Positions 44,182 through 52,826 of a stretch of DNA of 64,000 nucleotides are shown here, one piece after another. The notes beneath the pieces were generated by a model. That model saw only the letters and a program-made list of their open reading frames with translations, searched no databases and was not told the DNA's origin. Source of the stretch: Desulforhopalus sp. IMCC35007 (GTDB lineage Bacteria; Desulfobacterota; Desulfobulbia; Desulfobulbales; Desulfocapsaceae); assembly GCF_005116575.1 (NCBI RefSeq), contig NZ_SWCN01000015.1, forward strand, positions 62,001 through 126,000. The letters run 5' to 3'. Numbering within the stretch: position 1 is the stretch's first letter; each line of letters begins with the position of its first letter. Made by a program: the position numbers and the translations under genes.

Positions 44182-47100
44182 TCAAAGGGTTTCGTAGTTT
44201 CTGATCTTCCGCTCCCGAAGATCCTTGTAGACGGCCTCGGCCACCTTCCGGCCATCGATGTTGGTGGTCACGCTCAGTTCCACCGGGCGGTCGGCCAGAC
44301 CATCGAGCCGCGAGAGCAGCGATTCCAGCAGTTCGCGCAGACCCGGACCGGCTTCCTCTCCGCGCATGGGTGTCGCTGGAGCGATGCGGGCCGGAGCGAT
44401 CAACCGCTCGGAAGGCACCGTCTCGGCGAGTCCCGATTGCAGGGGCTTCGCTATCGGAGTCGGTGCGGCCGTCTTGGGCCGTTCAATCCCGGCCGGAGCC
44501 AGAGAAGCACTTCCGATTTCCGGTGCCGGTTCCAGCGCAAACGGCTGGATGTAGCTCTTACTTACCGGCTCGACGGCCGCCGCGACGGTCTGCACGGTGC
44601 CGTTCATCGGTTGTGGGGGTGGCGCGGCCGTGGACATGACTGGCTGGAGCATCAGCATGGCGCTCAGGGCCTTGGGCACCAGGCGTTCGTCCAGACGCGG
44701 CACCAGACTGAGCACGCTTTCGATGATGCGTTGTCCAATCGATTCGGCGGGCTGCGCGGCCTTGAACGGTTGCTTCTGTTCGGCCACCTGCGGAATCGGA
44801 GTCTGGATTCCCAGCATGGCGCGAGCGGAGGAGAGCAAACCGTTGGCGATCCCGGCGCTTCTATCCTTGATCGCCTGAATGGCCGCGCTCGCGCCGCCGG
44901 AAAGCCGCTGCCAGAGGGACTGCCCCTCGGCACCGGCGCTGGTAAAGATTCGACCGACAGCGCCGGGCACGGCCGATAGCGTGGCAACGATCCGGTCGCG
45001 GACAGTGACGGCTCCCGTGGCCAGCGCGTCCCAGGCATTGACCTGGGGCGGCGTGATTGCCAGCTCAGGCGTGTCGCCAAACAGGGATTGTTTGAGACCG
45101 CCGAAGATGGCACCGGCCTTGGCCGCGACGCTTTGAGCCCCGGAGGTCAGACCGTCCCAGAGTTTTCCGGCCATGCGGAAGGGAGCTGAGGCGGCGTCCA
45201 TGAGGTTTCCGCCCGCCGATTTGATCTGCTGCCAGGCTCCCGCAGCGGCCGAGAGAATCCCGCGAGCGGCGAAGCCGAACACTTTCGCGGGCAGCGACTG
45301 GGTAAGGCTCATGCCATCGGCGAGGGTCTTGAGCAACGCGGAGCCGGAAGCGGTCAGGCTGGCGAGTGGTCCCTCGCGGGCGTCGGAGAACGGCAGTAGA
45401 TTGCGCAGCTTGCCGAGAGCGTTTTTGAGCATGGTGAAGGGATAGGTCACCGCCGACCAGATTCCTTCGCCCAAGGTGACGAGCAGCTTCTTGCCCGCCT
45501 CGAAGAAGGTGGTGTCCCCGGCGAAGAAGGAACGCACGGTGGCAAACATCTCCCGCAGGGTGCTGATGATCGGCAGATTCAGAATCGCCTGGCCGATCTG
45601 TCCGGCGGCGTCGGCCACCAGGCGTCCGATGGAGGTGAAGATGCCGGAAATGAAATTCCAGACCCCGACCACCACATCCCGCGCCCAGCGGAACGGGGTG
45701 GCAAGAAAATCGTAGACCGCGCCGCCAATGGCCTTGAGACCGTCCAGCAGGGAGATGTCGCCGGTCAGCACCTGCCAGACCGCATAGACGATCTTCCCGG
45801 CGGCCACGAAGGCCTCGCCGATCATGCGCACAGGCAGCAGGAACTTGTAGATGAACTTGGCCGCTCCGATCAGGGACCCGACGATGATCTTGCCGACCCA
45901 GACCACGCTGCGCACCACCACCGCCAGGGCTCGGACGATGAGCGACAGGTTCCAGGCCACGATCTTCAGCGCGAATGCCAGCCCCTGCAGAAGCACACCG
46001 GCGACGGTGCCGATAACCGTGCCGAAGGTGCGCCAGGACGACCCGTCGGTGGCGCTGGCCGCCACGCCGAAGATCTCCACCACTGAAAAGACCGCGCTGG
46101 CCAGTGCCGCATAGGCGCTCATCAGGGTGCGGACGGTCGGTTCGAGGATGGCGCGGATGCGGCCAAAGGCATGGGAGAACGCGCCCCACAATCCGGCCAT
46201 GGCCTCACGAACGCGGTAATAGGCCTTGAAGACGGTGACCACGAAGCCCAGCAGTCCGGCGGATTCGAGCTTTTGGGCCAGTTCGGCCGACATCTGCCCA
46301 ACGCCGCCGCTGAGCGAACCCACCAGCTCTCTGATCCCCCGGAAGACCAGCGAGACCTTGTTCCAGGCCCCGGTGATGATCTCCTGAATGCCGCCGAAGT
46401 TGGTTTCCCATGCGCGTTTGAGCAGATACACCGAGAGGATCACGCCCGCGATGATCGCGGTGACGGGCAGAAAGTAGGTCGCGACCGCCGAACCCACCCC
46501 GGCGAGCGCGGCGCTGATGGCCACGAACCCGGCCTTGATGGCTGGAAGCATGAGTCCCACCATGCCCACGGCTGCGGTGACGGCTCCGGCAACGACCAGA
46601 ATGGTGCCGAGGGCCATGGATAGTCCAAGGACCACCCGGGTCACGCCCGGCATCGATTTGGCCATGCGTTGCAGGAACAGAATGAAGCGGGAGACGCCGT
46701 TGATCACCGGCGTGACCACCGGTAGCAGAGTGCGTCCCAGGATTTCGCTGAGGTTGGCCACCTGCTGGCGCAGGAGCAGGAACCGGGCTCCGATGTCCTG
46801 GTTCATGGCGTCGGCCATCTGTTCGGTGACCGCCGTGCCGGTCTTCATGGCCCGGCCCACCGACTGGATATTGCCTTCGAGGCTCTCCATGCCCGCCGAC
46901 ATCTGCAGCAGGAACTTGACCGCCTCGTCGGAGCCGAAGGCCTTCTTCAGCTTCACCTGGGCGGCGGCGTTGGAGAGATCGGGGAACTGGCGCTTGATCT
47001 CCTGCAGGATGGGAACCACGCCCTTGAGACGGCCACTGGTGTCGGTGAAGGACAGGCCAAGCTCGTCACCGGCCTCGGCCGCCTTCATGATGAACGCCTT

Positions 47101-47817
47101 GTACAACGTGCCCGCCTCGGAGCCGGGCATGGTGGTCTGAAGCTGGCCAAGCACGGCGAGCTGCTCATTCAGGGGAATGTTGCTCGCCGCCGCCACCGCG
47201 CCGATGTTCTTGATGGCGTCGGCCATCTGGGTGCCGTTGGTCTTGAACGAGGCCACGGTCTGCGCCATGGCTCCGGAAAAGGCGGTCGCCCATTCCATGT
47301 CGTTCATGTCGGCCATGATGGGCTTGAAGATCCCGTAGGCCGTGGTGAAGGTGCCGACCATCTCCTGGGTGGTGGCCTTGGTCGCCTTGGCGGTCATGGC
47401 GGCCATGGAGGTGAAGACGCCCACCGCCTCGTCGCTGAGGTTGGACAGGGCCGATTTCACGTCGTAGGTGGCGGTGATGAAGGCGGCCTTGTCGGCACCG
47501 GACCATTGGTTGGTGAAGGATTCGGCGGCGTCCTCGATGGCACGGAGATCCTGCACGCCCAAGGACGCCAGCTCTCCCAGGGCCTTCTGGGTCGCGGCGG
47601 TGGAGGCGACCAGGGCGGCGGGCATGGCCATCAGGGCCAGACCCGCCCCCAGCATCATGGTGCCTTGCTGGATGCGGTCCAGGTTGCGGGTCATCCGCTC
47701 GCTGGCATCCGCGACGGTGGAATCGAGGTCCATCATGGAGCCACGGATGCGCTGCGCGTTCTGCGAGAACGCATCCTTCATCGATACCACTATGCCCAGT
47801 CCGAGATCGCCGTTCAT
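44182..47817 (-). CDS. Tail tape measure protein
   Basis: A 1211-residue protein that sets tail length. The N-terminal 350 residues are the TP901-type tape measure core (ELASLGVQDLRAIEDAAESF, GAVAAASNIPLNEQLAVLGQ). Two or more hydrophobic stretches follow (VVLGLSMALGTILVVAGAVT, GMVGLMLPAIKAGFVAISAA), then long helical repeats, a Pro/Ala-rich stretch near 1030-1140 and a C-terminal ELSVTTNIDGRKVAEAVYKD segment. Its ATG directly follows the stop of the frameshift chaperone frame. Length suggests a tail of roughly 180 nm at 0.15 nm per residue, which is a general relation, not a measurement. Confidence 0.92.
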   Translation of the reverse strand: MNGDLGLGIVVSMKDAFSQNAQRIRGSMMDLDSTVADASERMTRNLDRIQQGTMMLGAGLALMAMPAALVASTAATQKALGELASLGVQDLRAIEDAAESFTNQWSGADKAAFITATYDVKSALSNLSDEAVGVFTSMAAMTAKATKATTQEMVGTFTTAYGIFKPIMADMNDMEWATAFSGAMAQTVASFKTNGTQMADAIKNIGAVAAASNIPLNEQLAVLGQLQTTMPGSEAGTLYKAFIMKAAEAGDELGLSFTDTSGRLKGVVPILQEIKRQFPDLSNAAAQVKLKKAFGSDEAVKFLLQMSAGMESLEGNIQSVGRAMKTGTAVTEQMADAMNQDIGARFLLLRQQVANLSEILGRTLLPVVTPVINGVSRFILFLQRMAKSMPGVTRVVLGLSMALGTILVVAGAVTAAVGMVGLMLPAIKAGFVAISAALAGVGSAVATYFLPVTAIIAGVILSVYLLKRAWETNFGGIQEIITGAWNKVSLVFRGIRELVGSLSGGVGQMSAELAQKLESAGLLGFVVTVFKAYYRVREAMAGLWGAFSHAFGRIRAILEPTVRTLMSAYAALASAVFSVVEIFGVAASATDGSSWRTFGTVIGTVAGVLLQGLAFALKIVAWNLSLIVRALAVVVRSVVWVGKIIVGSLIGAAKFIYKFLLPVRMIGEAFVAAGKIVYAVWQVLTGDISLLDGLKAIGGAVYDFLATPFRWARDVVVGVWNFISGIFTSIGRLVADAAGQIGQAILNLPIISTLREMFATVRSFFAGDTTFFEAGKKLLVTLGEGIWSAVTYPFTMLKNALGKLRNLLPFSDAREGPLASLTASGSALLKTLADGMSLTQSLPAKVFGFAARGILSAAAGAWQQIKSAGGNLMDAASAPFRMAGKLWDGLTSGAQSVAAKAGAIFGGLKQSLFGDTPELAITPPQVNAWDALATGAVTVRDRIVATLSAVPGAVGRIFTSAGAEGQSLWQRLSGGASAAIQAIKDRSAGIANGLLSSARAMLGIQTPIPQVAEQKQPFKAAQPAESIGQRIIESVLSLVPRLDERLVPKALSAMLMLQPVMSTAAPPPQPMNGTVQTVAAAVEPVSKSYIQPFALEPAPEIGSASLAPAGIERPKTAAPTPIAKPLQSGLAETVPSERLIAPARIAPATPMRGEEAGPGLRELLESLLSRLDGLADRPVELSVTTNIDGRKVAEAVYKDLRERKIRNYETL

Positions 47818-47981
47818 CTATCGCCGTTCCGTTTGCTCACGTTCAAAATCAAGCTGCCGCTCGAGGGCCTCGACGAACTGACGCCGGACCCTGAGCGGCA
47901 GCGAGCGGGTTTCCGACCAGCCCCAGTGCAGTCCGCCGTAAGCGAGAAAGAATGCGTCGCTTACAAGCGAACTCCAGGGAA
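47818..47981 (-). CDS. -1 frame extension of tail assembly chaperone (GT-like)
   Basis: An open frame of 54 codons downstream of the slip site, encoding SDAFFLAYGGLHWGWSETRS and RRQFVEALERQLDFER, then stopping at 47818 against the tape measure start. It has no ATG, GTG or TTG after the slip site, so it is probably reached only by -1 frameshifting, giving a 273-residue fusion. The sequence resembles small proteins (DUF6760-like by recall, pattern AYxxxHWxxxExxxL) found between tube and tape measure genes of contractile tails. Confidence 0.72.
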
Positions 47982-48638
47982 CAAAAAAGCCGGTTCGGCC
48001 TCCAGGCGAGTGCGGATCTTGGTGCCGCAGCCATCGCATTCGGTCTCGACCGAGGTGTCGATTCCCGCGTCGACCCGCGACATCTCCTGCCGCAGCGCGT
48101 TGCGGTCGCGCATCGACATTTCCGCCAGGCTCTTCTTGGAGGGAGCCTTGCCGTCGATGTCGAGGACGCGGATGAGCATGGCCGAGGTGATGTTGGGCTC
48201 GCGCAGGCTGGCCAGACGCTTTTCCTTGTGGCCATCGAGATATCCGAAGCGCACGGTTTTCTTCGAGCCGGGCAGCTTGAAGGAGAACTCCCGCTCCTCG
48301 CCGTAGGGGGTGACCTTGAGATCCTCGAGATTGATGGTCACAAAGTTGGTCATGCGGCAGGCGCTGTTCGGGCAGCTCAGCTCCAGCTCCACCTCGTCCC
48401 CCAGGGAAATCTGGCGCAGGCGGACCAGGGCGAACAGCCGGTCACCCGAGAGCAGGTTCATCACCTCGGCGAGATCGGGATCGGTCTTCTCGCCCAGCCG
48501 GACGAAACAGTTGCGGAGCACCTGGTTGATCGCCTCTCCGGAGCGGATCAGGCGCTGGTTGGTGAGCAGTTCCTCTTCGGCCCCGGTCATTTCCCGGAGC
48601 TCGAGTTCAGTGCCGCTTGGCAGTTCAAAGCTGTACAT
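47961..48638 (-). CDS. Tail assembly chaperone / baseplate protein (T4 gp26/51-like)
   Basis: A 225-residue protein located between tail tube and tape measure, the usual place of tail assembly chaperones. MYSFELPSGTELELREMTGA is the family-like start. Two Cys pairs, CPNSAC near residue 98 and CDGCG near 200, suggest a zinc site. It ends shortly after a TTTTTTG slip site, with the zero-frame stop TAA at 47961-47963. The short product is the G-like form and the shifted one the GT-like form. Confidence 0.8.
   Translation of the reverse strand: MYSFELPSGTELELREMTGAEEELLTNQRLIRSGEAINQVLRNCFVRLGEKTDPDLAEVMNLLSGDRLFALVRLRQISLGDEVELELSCPNSACRMTNFVTINLEDLKVTPYGEEREFSFKLPGSKKTVRFGYLDGHKEKRLASLREPNITSAMLIRVLDIDGKAPSKKSLAEMSMRDRNALRQEMSRVDAGIDTSVETECDGCGTKIRTRLEAEPAFLFPGVRL
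47982..47988 (-). promoter_or_regulatory. Programmed -1 frameshift site TTTTTTG
   Basis: On the coding strand the zero-frame codons are GCT TTT TTG, so the heptamer T TTT TTG has the X XXY YYZ form needed for simultaneous slippage. A -1 shift joins codon 219 of the chaperone to the downstream frame at GTT CCC TGG. Eleven nt further a hairpin with 5-bp stem TCGCT/AGCGA and loop TGTA spans 47957-47970 and contains the zero-frame stop. Confidence 0.75.
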
Positions 48639-48653
48639 GGTCGATCCTCCGGT

Positions 48654-49115
48654 TTAGGTCCAGTATTGGAAGCAGATGGTGAGCTTCTCGATGGTGTTCT
48701 CGGTGTTGCCGCCTTCGAGCTCGTCGTATTCGAGCGCTTTCACCCAGGCCCCATGCAGGGTCCAGCGGCGGGTCTCGTTTCCGGTGCGGTCGTAGCGGAC
48801 AACGTCGATGTCGCGCATGTAGTCGGCGGGAAGGCCGCCGGTGACGGCGTTCACGTCCACCTGTTTCTTGATCCATTCGCGGGCAGCCTCGTCGGAGCCG
48901 TCCTGCAGTGCGCCTTTCTCGAGGGTGATGTCCTCGAACTTGACCCGTCCCGCCACCTTTTGGTCGAACATCGAACCGGCCGGGGCGAAGGCCACTTCCT
49001 CGAATTCGGTTTTGGGCTCCTGTCCCTTGTGGAACAGGGCCACGTCGAAGCCGTTTACCTCGATGGCGAACTGCCAGTTCTGATAAAGGCTTTTGGGCAT
49101 ATTTCCGCTTCTCAT
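48654..49115 (-). CDS. Tail tube protein
   Basis: A 153-residue tube protein of the T4 gp19-type family. NWQFAIEVNGFDVALF near the start, FAPAGSMFDQKVAGRVKFED and REWIKKQVDVNAVTGG, then the terminal EKLTICFQYWT match the conserved pattern, with WTLHGAWVKALEYDELEGG before it. It lies directly after the sheath gene (15 nt), the standard order. ATG 49115 has GGGAGA upstream. Confidence 0.9.
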   Translation of the reverse strand: MRSGNMPKSLYQNWQFAIEVNGFDVALFHKGQEPKTEFEEVAFAPAGSMFDQKVAGRVKFEDITLEKGALQDGSDEAAREWIKKQVDVNAVTGGLPADYMRDIDVVRYDRTGNETRRWTLHGAWVKALEYDELEGGNTENTIEKLTICFQYWT

Positions 49116-49130
49116 AGCCGTGTTCTCCCG

Positions 49131-50660
49131 TTAGATGATTTCTTTGAAGTCCGCGCCGGTGCTGGTCAGGATGAAGTTCAGCTCGATGAACTCCGCCGTC
49201 TTGGTCGGCTTGACGAACACGCGGGCCACCATTTCGTTGCGGTCGATGACCGCCGGGGTGTTGGTCTCTTCGTCGCACTGGAAGGCGAAGTCGTAGAGGC
49301 CGCCCTTGTCCTTGATGTCCTGCAGAAAGGGATTGATCAGGCGGCCGAGGGCACGCCAGGTCTGGGGATGGTTCGGCTCGAACACCACGAAGCGGGAGGA
49401 TTCCGAGATGGCTTCCTCCATGTACATCATCAGGCGGCGGACGTTGATGCGATCCACGGCCGAGGGCTGGCTTTGCAGCGTCTTCTGGCCCCAGATGTTG
49501 ATGCCGGTGTCGGGGAACACGGCGATGACGTTGATCCCTTCCGGATAGAGCACATCGCGCTCGCCACGGCTGGTCTTGTAGGCCAGGGAGAGCGTATTGA
49601 AGATGCGGCCCCGGTCGATACCGGCGGGCGCGTTCCAGACGTTGGTCTTCTGGTCGCTGCGGGCGATGCAACCCGCCACCGCGCCGCAGGGCGGCACCAG
49701 CTTCTTGCGCGAGTTGACCGGATCGCTGATCTCCAACCAGGGGTAATAGAGCGCCGCGTAGGAGGAGTTGAAGGCCGCGTGGCTGTACATCCCTTGTCCC
49801 TTGCGGAAATCGACCGCCTCGAGCGGCTCCAGATGCATGGGCGTGTCGGCGATGAACAGCAGATCCTTGCGCCCTTCGGCATAGGCGATTCCGGCGTTGA
49901 TTACCGGCACCGTGGTGACGCCGGGAACCATCAGCAGGTTCAGGGCGTCGATCTCGTCAAAGCCATAGAGGCCGGTATGCTGCGAGGGATCGCCGATGAA
50001 GTCCGCATCGGCCAGGTCGGTCAGTCCGTTGTCACCGCCGCCGAGTGTGAACACGCCCAATGCCGGACGGTCGCCGGGCGTTCCCGACGCTGCTGCCAGA
50101 TCCTGGACCAGGATGAAATCCGAACGGTCGTTGATCGCCAGCTCCACGTGGTTCGGCAGCGTCTCGTCCATGCTCAGATCCTTGAACACCTCGACCACAT
50201 CGCCTTTATGCCGGACCACCAGGTTGAAATGGTTTGCCGGATCGAGGGAGCCGTCCTCAATGGAGACGGAGAGCCGGTCGCCCCAGACGCCTTCGTTCAC
50301 GGCCTCGATCCGCAGGGCGTCGGTGGGCGTCGCCTCCCGGTTCTGCAGCACGATGGAAGATTTGAGCGCCGTCAGGGTGTCCCGGTCGGTGGAGTCGGTG
50401 AGATGGGCGATGCGGGTGACGTAGAGGACCGAGCCGCCGTTGTCGAAAAACGCCCGGGCGGCGTAGGCCAGATAGCTCTCGTTGATATAGGAGCCGAAAC
50501 GGTTGATGAACTGCTCCCAGCTCGTCACCAGCACGGGCTTGTTGATTGGACCTTTCTCGGCCACCCCGACCATGGCGGCCGACGAGGTCGAGATCTGCTT
50601 CACATAGAAACTGAAGTCCGTTTCCCGGGTGTAAATACCGGGCGATAGATAGGTCGGCAT
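49131..50660 (-). CDS. Tail sheath protein
   Basis: A 509-residue contractile sheath. The N-terminus YLSPGIYTRETDFS and VGVAEKGPINKPVLVTSWE is typical. The C-terminal core has GINVIAVFPDTGINIWGQKT, DRINVRRLMMYMEEAI and FEPNHPQTWRALGRLINPFL, then DRNEMVARVFVKPTKTAEFI, all conserved sheath motifs. Length normal. It makes this a myophage rather than a siphophage. Confidence 0.95.
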   Translation of the reverse strand: MPTYLSPGIYTRETDFSFYVKQISTSSAAMVGVAEKGPINKPVLVTSWEQFINRFGSYINESYLAYAARAFFDNGGSVLYVTRIAHLTDSTDRDTLTALKSSIVLQNREATPTDALRIEAVNEGVWGDRLSVSIEDGSLDPANHFNLVVRHKGDVVEVFKDLSMDETLPNHVELAINDRSDFILVQDLAAASGTPGDRPALGVFTLGGGDNGLTDLADADFIGDPSQHTGLYGFDEIDALNLLMVPGVTTVPVINAGIAYAEGRKDLLFIADTPMHLEPLEAVDFRKGQGMYSHAAFNSSYAALYYPWLEISDPVNSRKKLVPPCGAVAGCIARSDQKTNVWNAPAGIDRGRIFNTLSLAYKTSRGERDVLYPEGINVIAVFPDTGINIWGQKTLQSQPSAVDRINVRRLMMYMEEAISESSRFVVFEPNHPQTWRALGRLINPFLQDIKDKGGLYDFAFQCDEETNTPAVIDRNEMVARVFVKPTKTAEFIELNFILTSTGADFKEII

Positions 50661-50662
50661 GG

Positions 50663-50920
50663 TTATTTCCTCCGCTTGCTGGTGGTCTTGGCCTCATCGG
50701 CTGCGGTGTCATCGGTTGCCGTGGGCTTTTCCGGCTCCGGTTCCACGCCGCCGGTCAGGTCGGTGATGCGCACCAGGCCGCGTTTTCCGGCGGTCTTGAG
50801 CTCGGCGGAGAGGTCCTTGCGGGCGATGCTCTTGCGTTCTCGCGGCCCAAGGTGAAGGGTTCCCTGGCCGGAGAGGTTGAACGTCAGGGGTTGGAACTGC
50901 AGGTTTCTGATCTCGATCAC
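50663..50920 (-). CDS. Small protein before the sheath gene
   Basis: An 85-residue hypothetical protein with start GTG 50920 (AAGGAG seven bases upstream). The first 60 residues are beta-like (IEIRNLQFQPLTFNLSGQGT, LHLGPRERKSIARKDL) and the tail is Lys/Glu-rich and disordered. Small beta proteins here may assist sheath or neck assembly. It ends 2 nt before the sheath start. Confidence 0.6.
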   Translation of the reverse strand: MIEIRNLQFQPLTFNLSGQGTLHLGPRERKSIARKDLSAELKTAGKRGLVRITDLTGGVEPEPEKPTATDDTAADEAKTTSKRRK

Positions 50921-50932
50921 GGTAGTTCTCCT

Positions 50933-51481
50933 TTACGGTTGAATGGTTCGTTGCTCTGTCACGTCGCCGTGAAACTGGAAGGTTCGGTCCCGGATCAGCC
51001 GACCGTCGCGCAGGTCGCCGTCGTACACCGGGCAGGATTCGATGCGGATGCGTCCGGAGCTTTGCCGGAGGTTGGAGAGGTTCACCCGGGCCAGGCCGCC
51101 CAGAGGAACCAGTTCGGTGAGGTTCAGGCTGCCCTGGTCGGCGATGGCGATCTCCGGGTAAAGCTGGAGGAACCGCGACACCGATTCGTGAAAACCGAGC
51201 AGTTCGGCCTCCCGGTCCACGGTCACCACCAGGTCGAAATCGAGGTGATAGAGACGGGGAAACCGGCACTCCTCGAAACTCAGCTCCGCGACATTCTTCT
51301 CGAACAGGCGGCTCTGGCTGCGGCGGAAACGGTCCTCCGCCAGCTTCGGCCCCTGGAGGATGACGCTAGGGGTACGCTGGATCTCAAACAGGTCATCCGG
51401 GAACACCAGCACGGTGTCCGGGTGGATGGCCTGCTTGGCCAGGCGGATCAGTGTTTCTGTGACGGTCTGTATCGTGCTCAA
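50933..51481 (-). CDS. Tail completion / neck protein (hypothetical)
   Basis: A 182-residue protein opening the tail block after the 36-bp element. The start is TTG 51481 with GGAGG seven bases upstream; no better start is available. FPDDLFEIQRTPSVILQGPK and PRLYHLDFDLVVTVDREAEL fit a tail completion or terminator-like fold. It ends 12 nt before the next gene. Function inferred from position upstream of the sheath. Confidence 0.6.
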   Translation of the reverse strand: MSTIQTVTETLIRLAKQAIHPDTVLVFPDDLFEIQRTPSVILQGPKLAEDRFRRSQSRLFEKNVAELSFEECRFPRLYHLDFDLVVTVDREAELLGFHESVSRFLQLYPEIAIADQGSLNLTELVPLGGLARVNLSNLRQSSGRIRIESCPVYDGDLRDGRLIRDRTFQFHGDVTEQRTIQP

Positions 51482-51503
51482 AGGACGCCTCCGTTTTCTG
51501 CCT

Positions 51504-51539
51504 GGTTACTTACCGGAAGCGCTGGCGATGTGTCGGAGG
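51504..51539 (-). promoter_or_regulatory. 36-bp intergenic element, copy 3
   Basis: Plus-strand halves GGTTACTTACCGGAAG and GGCGATGTGTCGGAGG, identical to copy 2 in both halves. It starts 1 nt after the stop of the gp10/gpG-like gene and lies 23 nt before the TTG start of the tail block. This is the shortest leader of the set. Confidence 0.68.
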
Positions 51540-51540
51540 C

Positions 51541-52026
51541 TCAAAGCGCGGAGCGGATCGCCTCGCGATAGTTCTGGAGGATCTGTTCGCGGTACTTCTC
51601 CATCACCGGATGCAGAAAGGGTCTGGCGGGGATGACGATGGTCGCGCCGTTCGGATGTTTGATGGTGGCCCCGTACTCCATGACGGCACCGATGTTCACC
51701 ATGTCTTCCCCGTCCTTGTTAACGGTGCCGCGCAGCAGGCCGACGAACGCCTTGTCGGCCATGATCTTCTGGGTGATGGCGTTGACGAGAAAGCCGGTGT
51801 CGATGAGCGCCTTGCTGGAGCCTTTGCGCTCGATGGTGCTTGCGGCGAGCTTCAAGAAGGCCTGCCCGCCCGGGGCCTGGGAGCGAATCCCCCGCTGGAT
51901 CTCGCGCACCAGAAAAAGGGCGTTGCGGATCGTGGCCTGACGCAGGGCCGTGGCCAGGCGTGGCCCCATGCCGGTGGTCAGCTTGGCGCGGGCCTTGTCC
52001 CAGTCACCGGTTCGCCTAACGCCCAT
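51541..52026 (-). CDS. Head-tail/virion morphogenesis protein (HK97 gp10-like)
   Basis: A 161-residue protein. A basic helical start (RRTGDWDKARAKLTTGMGPR, LFLVREIQRGIRSQAPGG) is followed by STIERKGSSKALIDTGFLVN and VIPARPFLHPVMEKYREQI, the pattern of gp10/gpG-like neck proteins that join head and tail. It overlaps the upstream gene by 11 nt and is the last gene of the head block. Confidence 0.8.
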   Translation of the reverse strand: MGVRRTGDWDKARAKLTTGMGPRLATALRQATIRNALFLVREIQRGIRSQAPGGQAFLKLAASTIERKGSSKALIDTGFLVNAITQKIMADKAFVGLLRGTVNKDGEDMVNIGAVMEYGATIKHPNGATIVIPARPFLHPVMEKYREQILQNYREAIRSAL

Positions 52027-52375
52027 TGAGCTTCACCAGTTGCAGGTTCTTGTGAGTGACGGTGCCGAAGAAGTGTTCTTCCTCCACACTCTGTATGCGA
52101 TAGGTTTCCCTGTCGGTGGCCAGGCGGTCTTCACCCTGGACGTCGGCATCCGGAAGGACGCAGGCGAGCGCATCGATCTTGCCGCTCAGCTCCTCCGGCG
52201 GGGTTTCGTTCAGTTCGAGGGGGATGACGCAGATTTCCGTGTATTCGGCATCGTCGGTGCCGTAGAGCCGCTCGCCGGGAACCACGCGCAGGACGCGTGC
52301 AGTCTGGCCCGAGGAGAGGATCAGCCGGGCGACGTCGGCCACGGCTTCGGCGCGTTCCCGGTCATTCAACAACAT
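52016..52375 (-). CDS. Hypothetical head-tail connector protein
   Basis: A 119-residue acidic protein, MLLNDRERAEAVADVARLIL then a beta-rich half (CVLPDADVQGEDRLATDRET). Size and position between gp6-like and gp10-like genes suit a connector or stopper. It overlaps both neighbours by 11-14 nt, so it is translationally coupled. No conserved family recognised. Confidence 0.6.
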   Translation of the reverse strand: MLLNDRERAEAVADVARLILSSGQTARVLRVVPGERLYGTDDAEYTEICVIPLELNETPPEELSGKIDALACVLPDADVQGEDRLATDRETYRIQSVEEEHFFGTVTHKNLQLVKLNGR

Positions 52376-52826
52376 CGAGATCGATCCCTTGTTCGTAGAT
52401 GACCGGCGTAAGACCGCTCGGAGTCAGGATGTAGGCTTCCTGATCGAGCTGGGTGGCCGGACGCAGCTCGGTGAGCCGCTGCCGGTAGTCGGCGAGCAGA
52501 TCGGCCTCGAGCTTGGCCCAGTGGCCGGGCTGGCCGGTTTTGTCCACCCGCTTGTCGCCGCTGGAAAAGGAGAAGGCGTTGGCGGTGGCCGAACGCATGA
52601 CCTGGCAGGCGTGGATCTGCGCCATGATCACCAGGAGCTCGCGGACCTCGCCGGTGGGATCGGGGGTGATCTCTCCGGCCGTGATCGTCAGCGATTGGTC
52701 GAGGTCACGGCCGACCCGAAAAACGGCCTTCCGGACGCATCTCTCCAGAGTCTGGTCTTCGAAGAGAGATGCGCCCGGATCGGACAAGTCGAGCCGCAGG
52801 TCGGCGATCAGGTCACTCAGCAACAC
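52362..52826 (-). CDS. Head-tail adaptor protein (gp6-like)
   Basis: A 154-residue mostly helical protein. LIADLRLDLSDPGASLFEDQ then LERCVRKAVFRVGRDLDQ and LVIMAQIHACQVMRSATANA resemble the helical bundle of phage head-tail adaptors. It starts with GTG 52826, with GGAGG nine bases upstream, overlapping the previous gene by 14 nt. Assignment from pattern and order. Confidence 0.65.
   Translation of the reverse strand: MLLSDLIADLRLDLSDPGASLFEDQTLERCVRKAVFRVGRDLDQSLTITAGEITPDPTGEVRELLVIMAQIHACQVMRSATANAFSFSSGDKRVDKTGQPGHWAKLEADLLADYRQRLTELRPATQLDQEAYILTPSGLTPVIYEQGIDLDVVE

Noticed and set aside
43101-44255. 384-codon reading ending in the LysM-like protein
   Set aside because: Only the last 96 codons are protein-like; upstream part is a shadow of two other genes, and ATG 43391 with ATGA overlap is the real start.
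44558-44568. TTACTTACCGG inside the tape measure gene, matching half of the 36-bp element
   Set aside because: It is coding (ProValSer region), the second half is absent, and no block boundary is near; an 11-base match can occur by chance.
44182-47817. Toxin or lytic domain in the tape measure protein
   Set aside because: I looked for peptidase or transglycosylase motifs and saw none beyond hydrophobic and helical repeats.
47989-48039. Independent start ATG 48039 for the 73-codon frame
   Set aside because: No ribosome site, and its first codons lie antiphase within the chaperone zinc region; frameshift entry explains the frame better.
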